NCBI GenBank assembly: GCA_013399305.1
Contig: VXAI01000274.1
Location: forward strand, 312,341-376,340
Direction of reading: 5' to 3'
DNA from: Rostratula benghalensis
Taxonomy: Eukaryota > Chordata > Aves > Charadriiformes > Rostratulidae
Length of the DNA stretch: 64,000 nt
Shown here: positions 23,369 to 35,500 of the stretch, one piece after another
Layout of the letters: each line of letters begins with the position of its first letter
How positions within the stretch are numbered: position 1 is the first letter of the stretch
Program-made: the position numbers and the translations under genes
The notes under the pieces: model-generated
The model's database searches: none
What the model saw: only the letters and a program-made list of their open reading frames with translations
Told to the model about the DNA's origin: nothing

Positions 23369-26300
23369 TACAGAAACACAGAAAAACTTTGCCTGTGCAG
23401 GCAAATCTGTATGCATAAATGCATGTGAAAATGCAGGCACAAGCCTGTCTGTGCAGACTGGCCACTCTGTCTAACACCCCAGACCTTGCGTCTGGTTTCC
23501 CCACCTGTGGGGCAAGAAATGCTATTTTCTCCTGAGTAAGCAGCTGTGATGGTAACCGTGAAAGACTCCCTTGGAAAATATGGCCTGAACAGTTTGATTA
23601 CTGGTGCCCCAGATTTAGCTCATCTTGTGATTATACTTTATTGCTCTTACTGTCTCCACTAACTTTTAATCACAGCTGAGTATTTCCAATCTGGCTACCA
23701 TTTCTGACTTCAAGTGTATTAAAGGAGTATTCAGATTCCTAGATAACAAATGTGTGAGGATTTGCTAGGCAGGAGGCACTAGAGGGACCCTCTGCTTCCC
23801 CCCTGGCGCCCACCCTCCCTCTTTGCATCAGAGCCTTGGTAGCGGAAAAGAGATGTTGAAATCAATATAAGAATAAATTGCCACGTGGTCCTTATTGTGG
23901 AGACAAGGTTTCTACAGAAAATCCTTGTAATCAGAAAAGAGGGAAGATGAGATTAAACTGATTAAACTGAGAAAGTCAAAAAAGGACAACTTGAAAGATT
24001 AGCTCGAGGACGACTGAAAAGCATAATCCTCCATGCATGTTAAGTAGAACAGTCCCTCTCTGTTATCAGCCCCTTCATCTGGTGACCTTCTGTTGCATTA
24101 GCACAGAGCTACTTGATCCAAGGCAAATAGTGAAAATTGAAAAGCCAGAATGCCAGTGATTACAACAGGTATCAATATTACTGCAGTGATGGTTTGTTAT
24201 CATTAGGGAGCTCCATCAGAGCTCATTCTGGAAACAAAAAGGACAGAAAATAACAAGGCATTACACTTGTGGCAGGCAATAGAAGAAAAGACCTTGTGTT
24301 ACAATGGAAAAACCTTTTTCATCTGCTTCCACCTCTAAAATTACAGTGGCAGAACAGGAAAAGAGATGGAGGAAGCAGTACGGGAAGCTCGTCTGTGGTT
24401 CTTGTCTCAGGGAACAATTGAGACTCAGTGGGTTGCACACAGCTGGCATGTTACTCTTTTCTTCTGGAGCAAGAGCAAACAAAAGGCCTGTGTCAGTTTT
24501 ACAGGCTCAATGATTTTTTTTACCTCACACACCCAACTTTATGGCAAATCCATTTCCATGTGGTCCCAGCAGCAGCAGCAAGGCTGGCTCCTTTACAGCC
24601 CAGCCAGCATCCTCACAACTGCTGGTTGCTGGGGCTGTATGTCCCAGCTCAGCATGGTGGGGTTCAGGGGCAGCATTTCCTCTCTTCTGCTTTGGAGGTA
24701 TTTGTGAGGTCTGGAAGAAAAAAGCAAGTCTGCTCTAGCTGAGGGTGGTTGAGCCCAGTTATACCACATCTCTCAACTAGTAAAGTAAGACTTCCTGATC
24801 AGACTCACATTTTATGTTTTGGAAATGCACTTAACACCACATTAGCCTAAAAAACATTTTAAGGGCAGTTTCATTGTCTTTTAAGCTGGCAGAGGTCACA
24901 AAAGGTAGGAAATACAGAGCTACATTTGCTATGTGTAATGCTTCGCATTTGTGCCTGTTTTGTCCTTTTCTCAGTCATCCCCCTCCCCAAAGTCTGTCTT
25001 TTTTTCTCACTGATGCCCAAAAATGCAATATACTCAGGCACTCCTTTCTTTGTCAAAAGCCTGAAAGTCTGCTGTGGGATTCAGCTCTGTTGTAATGTTG
25101 CTGATGTAAAAGGAGAAGCATGAGTCCTTTAAATGTTTTGACTGAATCCTAGATTTGCCACTGAGTTGCTATTTGATTTTGTTCAACCTGCTGCAAATCG
25201 GGGCTTCTGTTTCCACTGCTGCCTTTTGTTGTCTCTCTCAGTTAAGCAGCAGGTCAGAATCGTTTCTTACTGAGCACTTGACAAGGGCTTAAGGGAACAC
25301 TACTTCAGCTGGAAATTGATAAAAATACTGTGGTCAACCACCATTAATGGCAAAAGAAAAACAATACGTATATTAAAATAATTTTTTGTAATTTAACAAA
25401 ACACACAAAATACCACTTCACATTGAAAGAGGACCAAGCATTAGCTTGGCAGCATCAGACTGAAACATTTCTTAAAATCTGGGGGAAAAAAAAGGCCCTA
25501 CTACTACTACTGAAATTCAATCCAGCTCCAGCATCCAGAGAATAGACAGGTTTCTGGCAAGGCGCTTTGCTATTCATTTGAAAGATCTTATCTGCACATT
25601 GCACTAACGTCAGTAAGGGGAACCAATCACTACAGTTTTGCCCCATTTTTCTTTATGAGAGATGAAAGGATCTTGCAACGCTTTTGCTCACAGAAAGATA
25701 TTGGCCTTCTGTCGGTAGATTGGGTCAAACCTAATTTAGGCAGAAAGAAGCAGAACTGTTGCCTTGGGAGAGCTCCTACCATACCTGAATTTGTCCTCAG
25801 TTGCTTAAGTCTCAATGAAAAGAGGTTTTCAGTTCAGGAGGTAAAGGGATTCATTAGATCTCATTCCCAGAAATGTCTACCTGATTGAGAAAGAGTCCCC
25901 TCAGGGGTAATGCTCATAAGAAGGGGGAGGCTGAGGGGCTGAAAAATGACCCATTTTGAAGTTTATCTAATTAGCTTCAAATGTATAAGTTGGGTGTTTT
26001 GCTAGATGGATTAGCGTAATTATCTTAGTGCACCTATTCACGCTAGGAATGTCAAAAATCGAGAGAACAGAGAGGCTCAGAAAAAATATCACAGTGGCTC
26101 AGCCTGTTGACTGCCCTGACACACGAGTAATTGTGCTGCAGAGGAAAGAGAGAAGGCTGGAAAAACACAAGGTGAGAGGAGCTGTTCCAAAGACAAAATA
26201 TTGACAGCTGACCTACAAGTAAACTTAGAGGGATCCACCTTGGCCCAAACTCCCTGCACAAAAGTTCTACAGAAAAATCATCCCACGCACATACAGTCAC

Positions 26301-26600
26301 TGCATAAAGAATATCCTTCTTCATACACCAGTAATTACATGTGAGGTATTCATTGTAAGCTCTGTATATTTAGTTTTGTCTGCGTCACTGAGATGTATTT
26401 AAAATGAATGAAAGGATTTTTCTTTATCTTGAAAGTGTTTCTTCTGATGGAGAACGGATTACTATTGTACTGTTTGGTTACAGGTTTGTTTTTTTTCTGA
26501 TCTGTTGATAAATTAGATCCTATACATTTCCTGAGATGTTATAAACTCCTCTAAAAGATAGTAGACAGCTATGAAAGAGCTTTTCCCAAGAAGAAATTCC
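23369..26600. other. Unique non-coding sequence
   Basis: No gene or interspersed repeat recognised. Three plus-strand frames overlap at 24304-24742 (up to 113 codons), but none has a recognisable motif. The AT-rich part at 25950-26060 carries homeodomain-type motifs and is listed separately. Confidence 0.6.
25950..26060. promoter_or_regulatory. Possible homeodomain-site cluster
   Basis: Within 60 bases there are two TAATTA cores (25968-25973 and 26017-26022) and a GGATTA core (26008-26013), the type of site bound by OTX/bicoid-class homeodomains. Such cores also arise often by chance in AT-rich DNA. Without conservation or chromatin data this is only a candidate. Confidence 0.2.
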
Positions 26601-26681
26601 AGATAAAAAAGAGAAAAGAAAAAAATACAGAAAAAAAGAAAGAAGAAAAAGAAAAGCAAGAAAAAAGGAAAAAGGGAGTGG
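26601..26681. repeat. Purine (A/G) tract
   Basis: About 80 bases almost purely of A and G on the plus strand, largely (A)nG units with two or three pyrimidine interruptions. A simple low-complexity repeat. Confidence 0.9.
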
Positions 26682-29600
26682 GCACAGCTTCTTTATTCCT
26701 AAGCTTGTTTTTGTACAGGGTTATTGTCTGGCTACACATCTGCTATGAAATCTATCAGGAGATGGGAGAAAAGAACAGCATCGCCAAGTAAACCTGAGAG
26801 CAATCAATGATTCCTCCAATCGTTTTTTTTAAACAGTGAGTGCTCCAGTTGTGCTGTTTGTTCCACTCACAGAAATCATACTGCAAAGCTGGGGCTTATG
26901 GCCAGACTGCCTCAGTGACCATGCATCATGCAAAACGCAGTGGCAGATGGAGTTACTCCTCCACCTTGTAGCATGTTTTTTTTTTTTTTCTCCTAACTCA
27001 CAATGTCTCCATGCCCCCATCCTGTAGGATTAGCCAAGTTTCCAGCTCGTGGCATTTCTAAGTGTATCAACTGTGCAGCGTTAATTTCCCCAGCATCTCA
27101 TTGACTTTTCAGTCAATATTGCTGTGATCCTTTCAGAACAACTCTCCTGTTCAAAGTATTGTAAATGAGTTTAATCACTGGAATAACCTGGTTTCCAGCA
27201 GGGCTGTGCACCCTTGGCAAAAGTGCAGTCACCAGGTGATCAGCACCCCCTCTGCCTGTTGGTTCGTTGGTTCAATGGGATTTTGAGTCATATTTGCAGT
27301 TTTTAACCCTGAGACTGAAATACTCCTGGGTATGTTCAAAACTGACAATATTTCAATATTTTCCCAATGATGCATTTTTGAGTTGGAAAAGTCTGTTTTA
27401 CCAAAATCTAAATTTTTTATGTGAAAAATGTCAATTATGATTTTTTTTTTCATGAAAGACCATATAAGGTCTAAGCATCAGATATTGATTTTACTGGGAC
27501 AAAGCACTATATTGGTTTGTGAAATTTATCTAATTTCATTCAATGTATCATTTATAATAGGACAAGTCACTTTTATCGTTACAACTTCCTCTTATGTTTC
27601 CATAATGTGGAAAGTGAATATTTTTTATTTTAATAAAATTAAATGGCTGTGATTTACCAGAAATTATGATTCTTCCTTTTCTTGTAATATTATATCAGAA
27701 AAACCTTATTTTTCCATTCTGAAACAAAGCCCAGAATGTTGGAATTTCAGATCATTTGAAACATCCAAGTCTTGATCAGCATTATCTGCCTGCTTGTGCT
27801 AAAGTAATTTTACACATAGATGAACTTTTCCGCTTTGTTGATTCTTTTTCCTGCTGGTTAAAAGGTAAGCATTTGTCCCTGAGTCACAAATCAGAGGACA
27901 ACTAAACAGACTGGAGTCCTACATTCTGCCCCTAAACTTTGTTTTTGGCAGAGCAGAGAAGGTAGAGGGAGATGTGTTCTGACGTCTGTGCTGTGTGGTG
28001 TCTGGTGAAGTTCCAACTTCACAGCCACGTTCCTTCCTCATGTGTGCTCTTCTGTTGTCAGTTCCTCTCAGTGTCCCAGAAAAGTCACCACTGGCACCCT
28101 CCACCTGGAGATGGAGGGCTCATCCTGGGTGCAGCGGGGAGACGTTTGTTCTGAAGAAGTGGATGGGTGCAAAAATTTTGTTTGCACACCCAAGGGAGAA
28201 GAACTCAGAAAAAGAGACCACAAGACAGGCAAGGAGAAGAAAGTGCCTAGCAATTCAGTGGCTGGAAAGATAAAAAGAAATTCAGACCCTGTAATTATGT
28301 GTGCATTTTAAGCTTGGGAGACGTTTCTGGGAGGCAGTAGGAAGAGGAGTTAGAAGGTTCATTCCTAAAAACAGGCTGCTTGAACTGGCAGCTGATGGCT
28401 GAGTGCCAGACTCCCATCCAGCTGCCACTGCCGTTCTGCCCTGCGGGGTACCCGAACTGTTATACACCTGGGGAGGGAATTTAGCACTCTCCTGGTTAAA
28501 TCCTTTTTACCTCCTCTAAGGTTCTCGTTCAGGATGTAGTCTTGATTTTTGGAAGTCATTGAGAACTGTCGTTTTTAGTGAGCACTCAGACTGCCTACTT
28601 GGTGCCATTTATTTATGACATCATACAAATCCTTTCAACATCTGCCTATTTGAGCATGAATGTGGCATTTTAAGAGCCCTGCCTGTTGGTGTGCTACGTT
28701 TATAGTCGAGATATAAGATCTTTGACTAAACACTAACATAGGTAGCTTGTAGCAATAAGCAGGACTTTAAAAAAAGTAACTGCTGAGGAAGCATCATCGA
28801 GCCAAGGATAAGGTGCAATGCTCATATTCTAAGGAAGCTGGTGAAAAAAAAAGCTTTCTATAACAACTATGTCCTTTTTAGGATGTGTGGGCACAGACAG
28901 GGTATATTTGGCATGTTCTGATATTCTTTTTGATGCATAGAGAATTCACAGAAGTCAGGACATCTCTTCATTGCATGTGTTATTTCTTATAACTGGTTAG
29001 CACTGTGTACCCTCTGAGGACTGGGCTTCCTAATCACACAAGCTGAATTCTGGACATATATCATAAAAGATCTGCCTTTATCAACACAGTCTCCTGCTGG
29101 TGCTGCCATTCATAGCCTTTCATAAATTGATCAAGACTCCCTCTTAACTCTTGTCCCTACTACACAATCAGGAAACTTGCTTGAGAACCACTCTCCAATA
29201 ATGCTCAGAATTTTTCTCATTTACTGCATACATCTCCTCATGTCTAGGATATTTCTCTTTTAGCTGACACTTTCCCCAGGCTACACAGGTCTGCATTTTT
29301 CCTCTTTCAGGCCATTTGCAGATGGAATGCCTGGTTGCTCTGAGCCTTCTGAACAGACACTTCAATCCGAGTTTTTCACATCTTAAGTGAATGTCAGAAG
29401 GATGGTACTGTTAGGGGTCTGAGCCGGGGCTATCTGCAATTTTAGCAGTTGAAATGCTCAAACTTAAACATTCAAGCATTTAAAAACCCTAACTTTGTAG
29501 ACCCATGGTTAATACATTCTTCTGAGATATAGGAGAACCAAGCACTGCCCTGTTTAGCATTTAGTTACCTATAAAGTAGATAAAAACCTCTTCTAAATTG

Positions 29601-30817
29601 CGGAGGTCTGGTGATTAGGCACTGTGGAAGTGTGGCTTGGGAGGACCTGAGCTTCCTCCAAGGAAGTCCAGAGGCACTGTCATGGGAATTCATATGTCTC
29701 TGCATCATTATAGTCCCACAATCTCTCCTTTGAACAGCTGAACTTCTCAGGACTCCCAGTGGTCACAAATGCCCTCTCAACAGAACTGATGCTTAGCTCA
29801 GGGGAAAAGATAATACAGCTGTAAAGCCTAGAGTCCTGTCATCTTTGGAGAATTTATCTTGCTTATTTTCCAGTTCTCATATTTTCTTGGAGTCCTCAGT
29901 GTGGTTGGGATGATGACATAAAAGCACACAAATTTGTCTACCACAGGAAAAGAAGATGCTTATTTGAAGGGAAACGTACTTGTTTGGGGACAAGGAAGAC
30001 TCTTTGTGTTGTTTGTATTAAGAAAGCTTTTCACATTCTGTACTCTCTATGGAGTTGATTCAATCGGTTCAGTCTGACTGTTACTGCAGAGGTGCTTTGC
30101 CTCTGCTGGTATGGAATCTCCAAGCCATCAGCAAGAAGGTATGAAGAACATATCGCAGTGTCTTTCCACAAAACTATGTCTTTTCTATGGCTTTTTATTT
30201 TTTTCTTAAAAAAGATAAAAAAATCCAACAGCTCAACAGCTTTTGGTTATTTTTTCACCTGTTATATGGTTTTTATTCCTGATATATGATTGATAGACAA
30301 AACCCTATAAGAAAAGGCCTCTGGAAAGAAATCCTTTCAAATATACACAGTATGACAAAACTGTCCCTCTTCTATTTTATTTGGCCAAGCATTGCATTCT
30401 TTAGTTTTTTCTCCCCTTTAGCAAAATCATGTGAGTCAGCCTTTTACAGTGTGCCAGGTGGTCAAGACGATCTGCTTTACCTGCTCTTTGAAGTCAACCC
30501 AAAACTCTGAAAAGGAAATCAGAATGAGATTTTTGGAATTTCTATTCCTTTTTGGATCTTGTTGACATTTGGCTGCATTGCATCATCGAAACCCTGTGCA
30601 GCAAATGGAAATAGCACAGATTCAGTTTGATGTTATCAAAAACATGCTTGAATCTAGCTGTAATGCCACGTCTCTCTTTGCTTCCTATCCCTCTTCAAGC
30701 CTCATCCATGCCAGGATGTCTGTCAGGCAATTATGGAAGACTAGACAGAGTCAGAGGGTGGTCACTTTTTTAATTTCCAGCATGAAAATATTCAGACTTG
30801 AGCAGGTGTTCACCTTA
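26682..30817. other. Unique non-coding sequence
   Basis: No gene or interspersed repeat recognised. Overlapping frames at 27972-28311 on the plus strand reach 92 codons and lack any recognisable domain. The remainder is AT-rich with short frames only. Confidence 0.6.
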
Positions 30818-30863
30818 AATAGGATGGGGAAAGCATGAGAAATAGGGTGGGGAAAGCATGAGA
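30818..30863. repeat. 23-bp tandem duplication
   Basis: Two adjacent copies of a 23-base unit, AATAGGATGGGGAAAGCATG... (30818-30840) and the same with G in place of A at its seventh base (30841-30863). One substitution separates them, so the duplication is recent. It includes no known motif. Confidence 0.9.
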
Positions 30864-31660
30864 AAGGTGTTGCATGGGACAGATACTTTGTGTCCAAAAG
30901 CAAGTCCTTGTGCCCTGTCCCTGACAAGTTTGCTTCCCAGCAAGGAACAGCCTGTGGGAGAATGCTCCTTCCTTCTCTGCTCCAGCCTTTGCCATTCTGG
31001 ATTCAAGAAGCAACAGGTAGGGGAAGAAGTACAGCCAGTGGTGTGAGAAACAGTGATCAGCCTTACGAATGTGGCTCTGCACCCAGCTGCCTCTTGAAGC
31101 CCACCCATGGGAATATGAGTTGGGTGCAGATGTTTTCCATGATAGCCACCCCACACCCTTGATAGGCTTGGAGATCTGCAGTAGGGTATTCCCACCTCAG
31201 ACTGCTGCTGCAGGTGGTGAAATAGCTTGTATTTCCTACAGCAGAACCTGGGAGGACCAGGTGGGCCCCTACTGTCCCCAAGGACCAGGGGCTGGTGGTG
31301 GCTGGCCATCACTTAGGCTGGCCTTCCAGGAGTTGGGGGTACCTTCATACCTGCTCTCTACCCCCTCCACAGCAGGAACAGCCACTCTGGCTTTTCAAGG
31401 CTCTTTCTCCAAGTTTCAGCACTTCTATTCCCTCCTGTACCTCTCCCCCATTTCAGGAACAGCCTGGTTTTGGTCCTGTCAGCTTCGCCTATGTTTTTGA
31501 GAAGATTTATGTCAGACGTCTGTGTAGCAGGAGTTGCATGTGGATGCACCGATGCCAGCAGGAGCTGTGCCAGTCCTTCTTAATGCAGCACGAGAGCAGT
31601 AGTACTGATGCTGTGGGAGTTTGTATTGTTGTCAGTCACTCCTTGTTTAACTCAGTTTGA
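30864..31660. other. GC-richer patch with overlapping open frames on both strands
   Basis: This 800-bp patch is more GC-rich than its surroundings. It is open in several frames at once: plus 31069-31500 (143 codons) and 31295-31660 (121), minus 30815-31312 (165). Simultaneous openness on both strands reflects a shortage of TA-containing triplets rather than coding. None of the translations shows a known domain. It may be an unrecognised old repeat or simply a local isochore fluctuation. Confidence 0.35.
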
Positions 31661-32462
31661 AGTGAGCTCAGTAAAACTGAAGAATGGCCTAATAGTTAAC
31701 TGCAATTTGGCTGAATGTCAGGTAGTGCCTTTGGGTTTGTAGAAATTTGCAGTGATTAAACCACCTTCTTAAGTAACCTGTTTCACTGAGCATTTTGAAT
31801 CTGTGTTTTTAATGTAATCTTGATATGGACTCTGAGTATAAGGCACAAGATGGAGTCAGTGTTGTTCTTTGAAATCTATGAAATATAAGTGGAAAACATT
31901 AAATGATAGACTATTGACTCCTAGATGCATAGCAAAGGTGGGGCATGCAAAAAACTTATTTCCGTGTTTGATGATGGAATAAAATTATTCCAAAATAATA
32001 AAAAATAGAATAATAATAAAAAAAAGATTCCAAAATAACATACAGACAACCACACTTACCAAACCACATAAATTGCACTTACTGCATGTTAATGTCTGCA
32101 CTAATTAGGATTTGTGGATTAATGATCGTTTGCTACTACCTTCCCCCCCCAAAAAAAAAATTAAACAGTTGGAGGGAATGCAAACAGTAATTGCTGATCT
32201 TTGGGCTGGCAAGCTTTCCCTCCTTGTCTCTCTGTTTGCTGGCCTCAGTGATGGCTTGCAGTCTGGAGGCGAATTTTTCCCAGTTATGCCCAGACTCTAG
32301 GATATGTGGGACCTTCTGCATTTTTTAAGGAATGCATGATTTGGATTACTCTATGGGTCCCTTAACCATTGTGTTTCACGTGCTGCTCCTACTTTGCAGC
32401 TTGAGAGACAATCTGAAGGGCCTGGCAGAAATGGCGCTGATTCACCATCCCTTTTAACAGAT
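31661..32462. other. Unique AT-rich sequence with simple repeats
   Basis: No gene recognised. Contains an A/T-rich AATAAT-type microsatellite at about 31980-32030 and a C8A10 run at 32143-32160. Confidence 0.65.
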
Positions 32463-32540
32463 CTCAATAAAATTACCCAGCTGATATCAATAAAAAATAG
32501 AGGTCTCAGTAAAATTTTCTTGCAGACCTCTGTAAAATTT
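32463..32540. repeat. Four degenerate repeats of a CTCARTAAAATTT-like unit
   Basis: Related units start at 32463 (CTCAATAAAATT), 32486 (ATCAATAAAAAAT), 32505 (CTCAGTAAAATTT) and 32528 (CTCTGTAAAATTT), spaced 23, 19 and 23 bases. The last two are also embraced by a perfect inverted repeat, AGAGGTCT (32499-32506) and AGACCTCT (32524-32531). It may be a decayed minisatellite or a multi-site protein-binding element. Confidence 0.6.
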
Positions 32541-35500
32541 ATCTAAATGGCTCTAGGCTGGACCTTCATCTGTTGTAATATAATGTAGTTCATTGCAGGT
32601 TTATGGATTTACAGTGGCTGAAAACTCTTTCCAATGCTATGAAACTGCATTCTTCACTCCAAAATTTGCCACAGTAGTTTTTAGCCCTTACTTTAAAACT
32701 AAGCCCTTGTATTTACAACACCGGATAAAGTTGCAACTTTACACCAAGTGCTGGGAAAACATAAAGGTCAGAAAGTATTTCCACACATTTACAAAAGAGT
32801 AAGTGCAGGAGTAATGGGGTTGCTGCTGATGTTGTTCCTGATACATGCAAATGTGAGCAGGACCCCCAATTATGGGGTTGTGGGACTTGCTGTCCTAACT
32901 ACCACTCAATACCAGAACAAAAAAACAATTTGTCCACTCCTTCGGACAGAGACCAAGTTTTACATTATCTGTTCTGGAGAAACGTGTGAGCATAAATAAA
33001 GGAAGGTCATCAAATATACTGTTTTGCTGCTGCTACTGTGTATGTCTTGTGTGCTGCTGGCTGGATAAGTGTGGGCCATTTGCTGTCAGCACAGGTCTCT
33101 CTGGATGAAAAGGGGTTCTGTCGAGTGCAGATGTAGCCAGCGAGAAACTTTTGTTTGTACAAGAAGCTTACTGACACTAATTAAACATTTTCTTTATTTG
33201 GAGAGCAGGCAATTCATGGCCACCTATGGTCCCCCAGATTTACATGAATAGTTGATTGCAAGCCTCTTATGTTCTGGAAAACTGAGAGGGAATTCCTATT
33301 TTAGCTGTGTTGAAATGACAGAGGTAGGCAATTCATGTAATGGCCTTTTAGTCGTTTATTAAATATTGCTCTTCAGCAAAATTGCTAATGATGATGATCT
33401 TTCCATGCTACCTTTAAAAGAGTGCACTGTATATTCTGAAGAGAGATTATCTTGGATATGGAAGGCCACCAGCTTGAATACTGTCCAAATCAACCGATTA
33501 TTTGTGACAATCAACCAACTCTGCCAGGCCACACAGAGATTAGTTGCTATATAAAGTTCCATGCTTTAAATTAAATGGATAACAGTACATATGTGAAATT
33601 ACTCAGGAGAGGAGCCTCTATTTTTAGAGGAAGGATAAACTTTTACTAGAGGAAGACCTCCTCCTGGGGGTACAAGAACCGTTGTTCTGGGTAACTATCT
33701 TCATCATCCTTTAAAAGCAGTTAATAAAAACTGCCCAAGCATAGCTAATCTAAAATCCTTCCACCCACATCATGGTGCCCATCTATAACTAGATACTGAT
33801 CTGTTCCTAACTGTTGAGCCTTTCAGTCTGAACAAACAGAGATTTGCTCCTCAGAAATTCATGAAGTTGCTCATCTCAGATATTGGAGAAATCCTTACTG
33901 ATTAGGTGGCTTTTTTTATTAGTGCAAACTGATGCAACCACATGCACACACACAGAATGGCTGTCAGGCATCAGAAAGGTCATAAGTACCACTAAGGCTT
34001 CCCACATCGTTTCAGGGATTCACAAAGTATCCCAGGAATGAACATTCCATGGCTGACCCCCACTTACAGGATTCGGATTCAAGAACCTTTTTTGCATTAA
34101 TAAAACATATACTGTATTGTCTTTCTTCCTTCACCTGATTGCAATGAGACAGTCTCATATTTTGTTAGTGCTGCTAGCATATCCATAAAAAAAATTCCCC
34201 AAGGGAAACAGAATGATGGATGAATTCTTACATTGAAAAATAGTGTCTTTACTGATGCCATAAAAAGTTCTATAGAATGTGCTTCTGCTAAACTACTGAG
34301 TTTGCATTACAGATGAAAATTTCTGGTATAAAACCTCATTATTGTGTTTTTATTTAAAAAGTATAAAATGTCCTTATCCACATTTCTTGGCAAGTGTTAT
34401 TCAGACATTATTTTAGGAGGTCCTCTCAGCAGAAAAGTTTTCTCACATTCCAGGCTCTGGCACTGTATGTACTTTCAGTATGGGAATGACAGATTACAAA
34501 AAATCTCTTCATGCTGCTGTTTAAACAAAGATGTTTCCTCAGTCATAGCAAAAGAAGGATATATGGAGGGATAAGAAATTGCTTCATAATAAATTCCAAT
34601 AATATATGCTGGAGTAAGTATATTCAACTAAACCAAAGGAAGAGAAAGCAAAACAACTAAGAAGGAAAAATGGGTCAAGAAAAGCTATGCTCCAGTTAAC
34701 ATTTCAGGGTTACTGCAAGACACTACAACCCACTACATCCGAAGAGTTTTGCCAAATAAGCTTTTGGATAAATCAGTCAAAAGCTCAGGAACTGGGAAGG
34801 GCAAATGTACTGCACAGCTGCTGAGTTGCCCTCCTTTTGTTTAAGAAACTGGTGAGAGACTGTTTAAGGTAGCAGAGAGAACTGGGGTGTCAAAGCAGGA
34901 TAAGGATGCTGGCATGTAAGTGTGGTGAGTCTGAAGCTTGTTCTTTTGGGCAACAAGAGCAGTAGGACAGGCACCTGAGGACACACTCAGGACTGGGATG
35001 AAAGAGAAGCAGATTTAGCCTTGCACACATCACAAGAAACTACACTAGTGGTCAAACACATGAACTTTAGCTATGCTTGCTGGAAACTTTTATCCCCTCT
35101 CCCTGCAAACAAAGCACCACGTGCAGCTATTGGCAGAAGAAATACTTGGGATTTATGTGAAACTAGAGAATTGTTGATTTGTGACAGTCATACAAGGAAA
35201 GGAATTTTGATTCACTGTATCTTTAAAATGGTTTAAAAAATACTAATTCAGTGACCAGGCAGAGATAATTTACCATCAAGAAACAAGTCAGATTCAAGTT
35301 TCCTCTCAGAGGAGCTTGCTTGCTAGAACTCACCTGCATGAGAAAGCCCTGGTTCAGGTGTCCTGCCTCTGCAGAGGACATGTGCTACTGTCACTCCTGC
35401 TGTTGCCTAAAATGAGAGGGAAGAAACAAGCCGAAAGGAAGAAGAAACTGCCTTTGCTGGGAAGAGGTGCAGAAAGGAAAAAGAGGAGGAAGGGTGGGGG

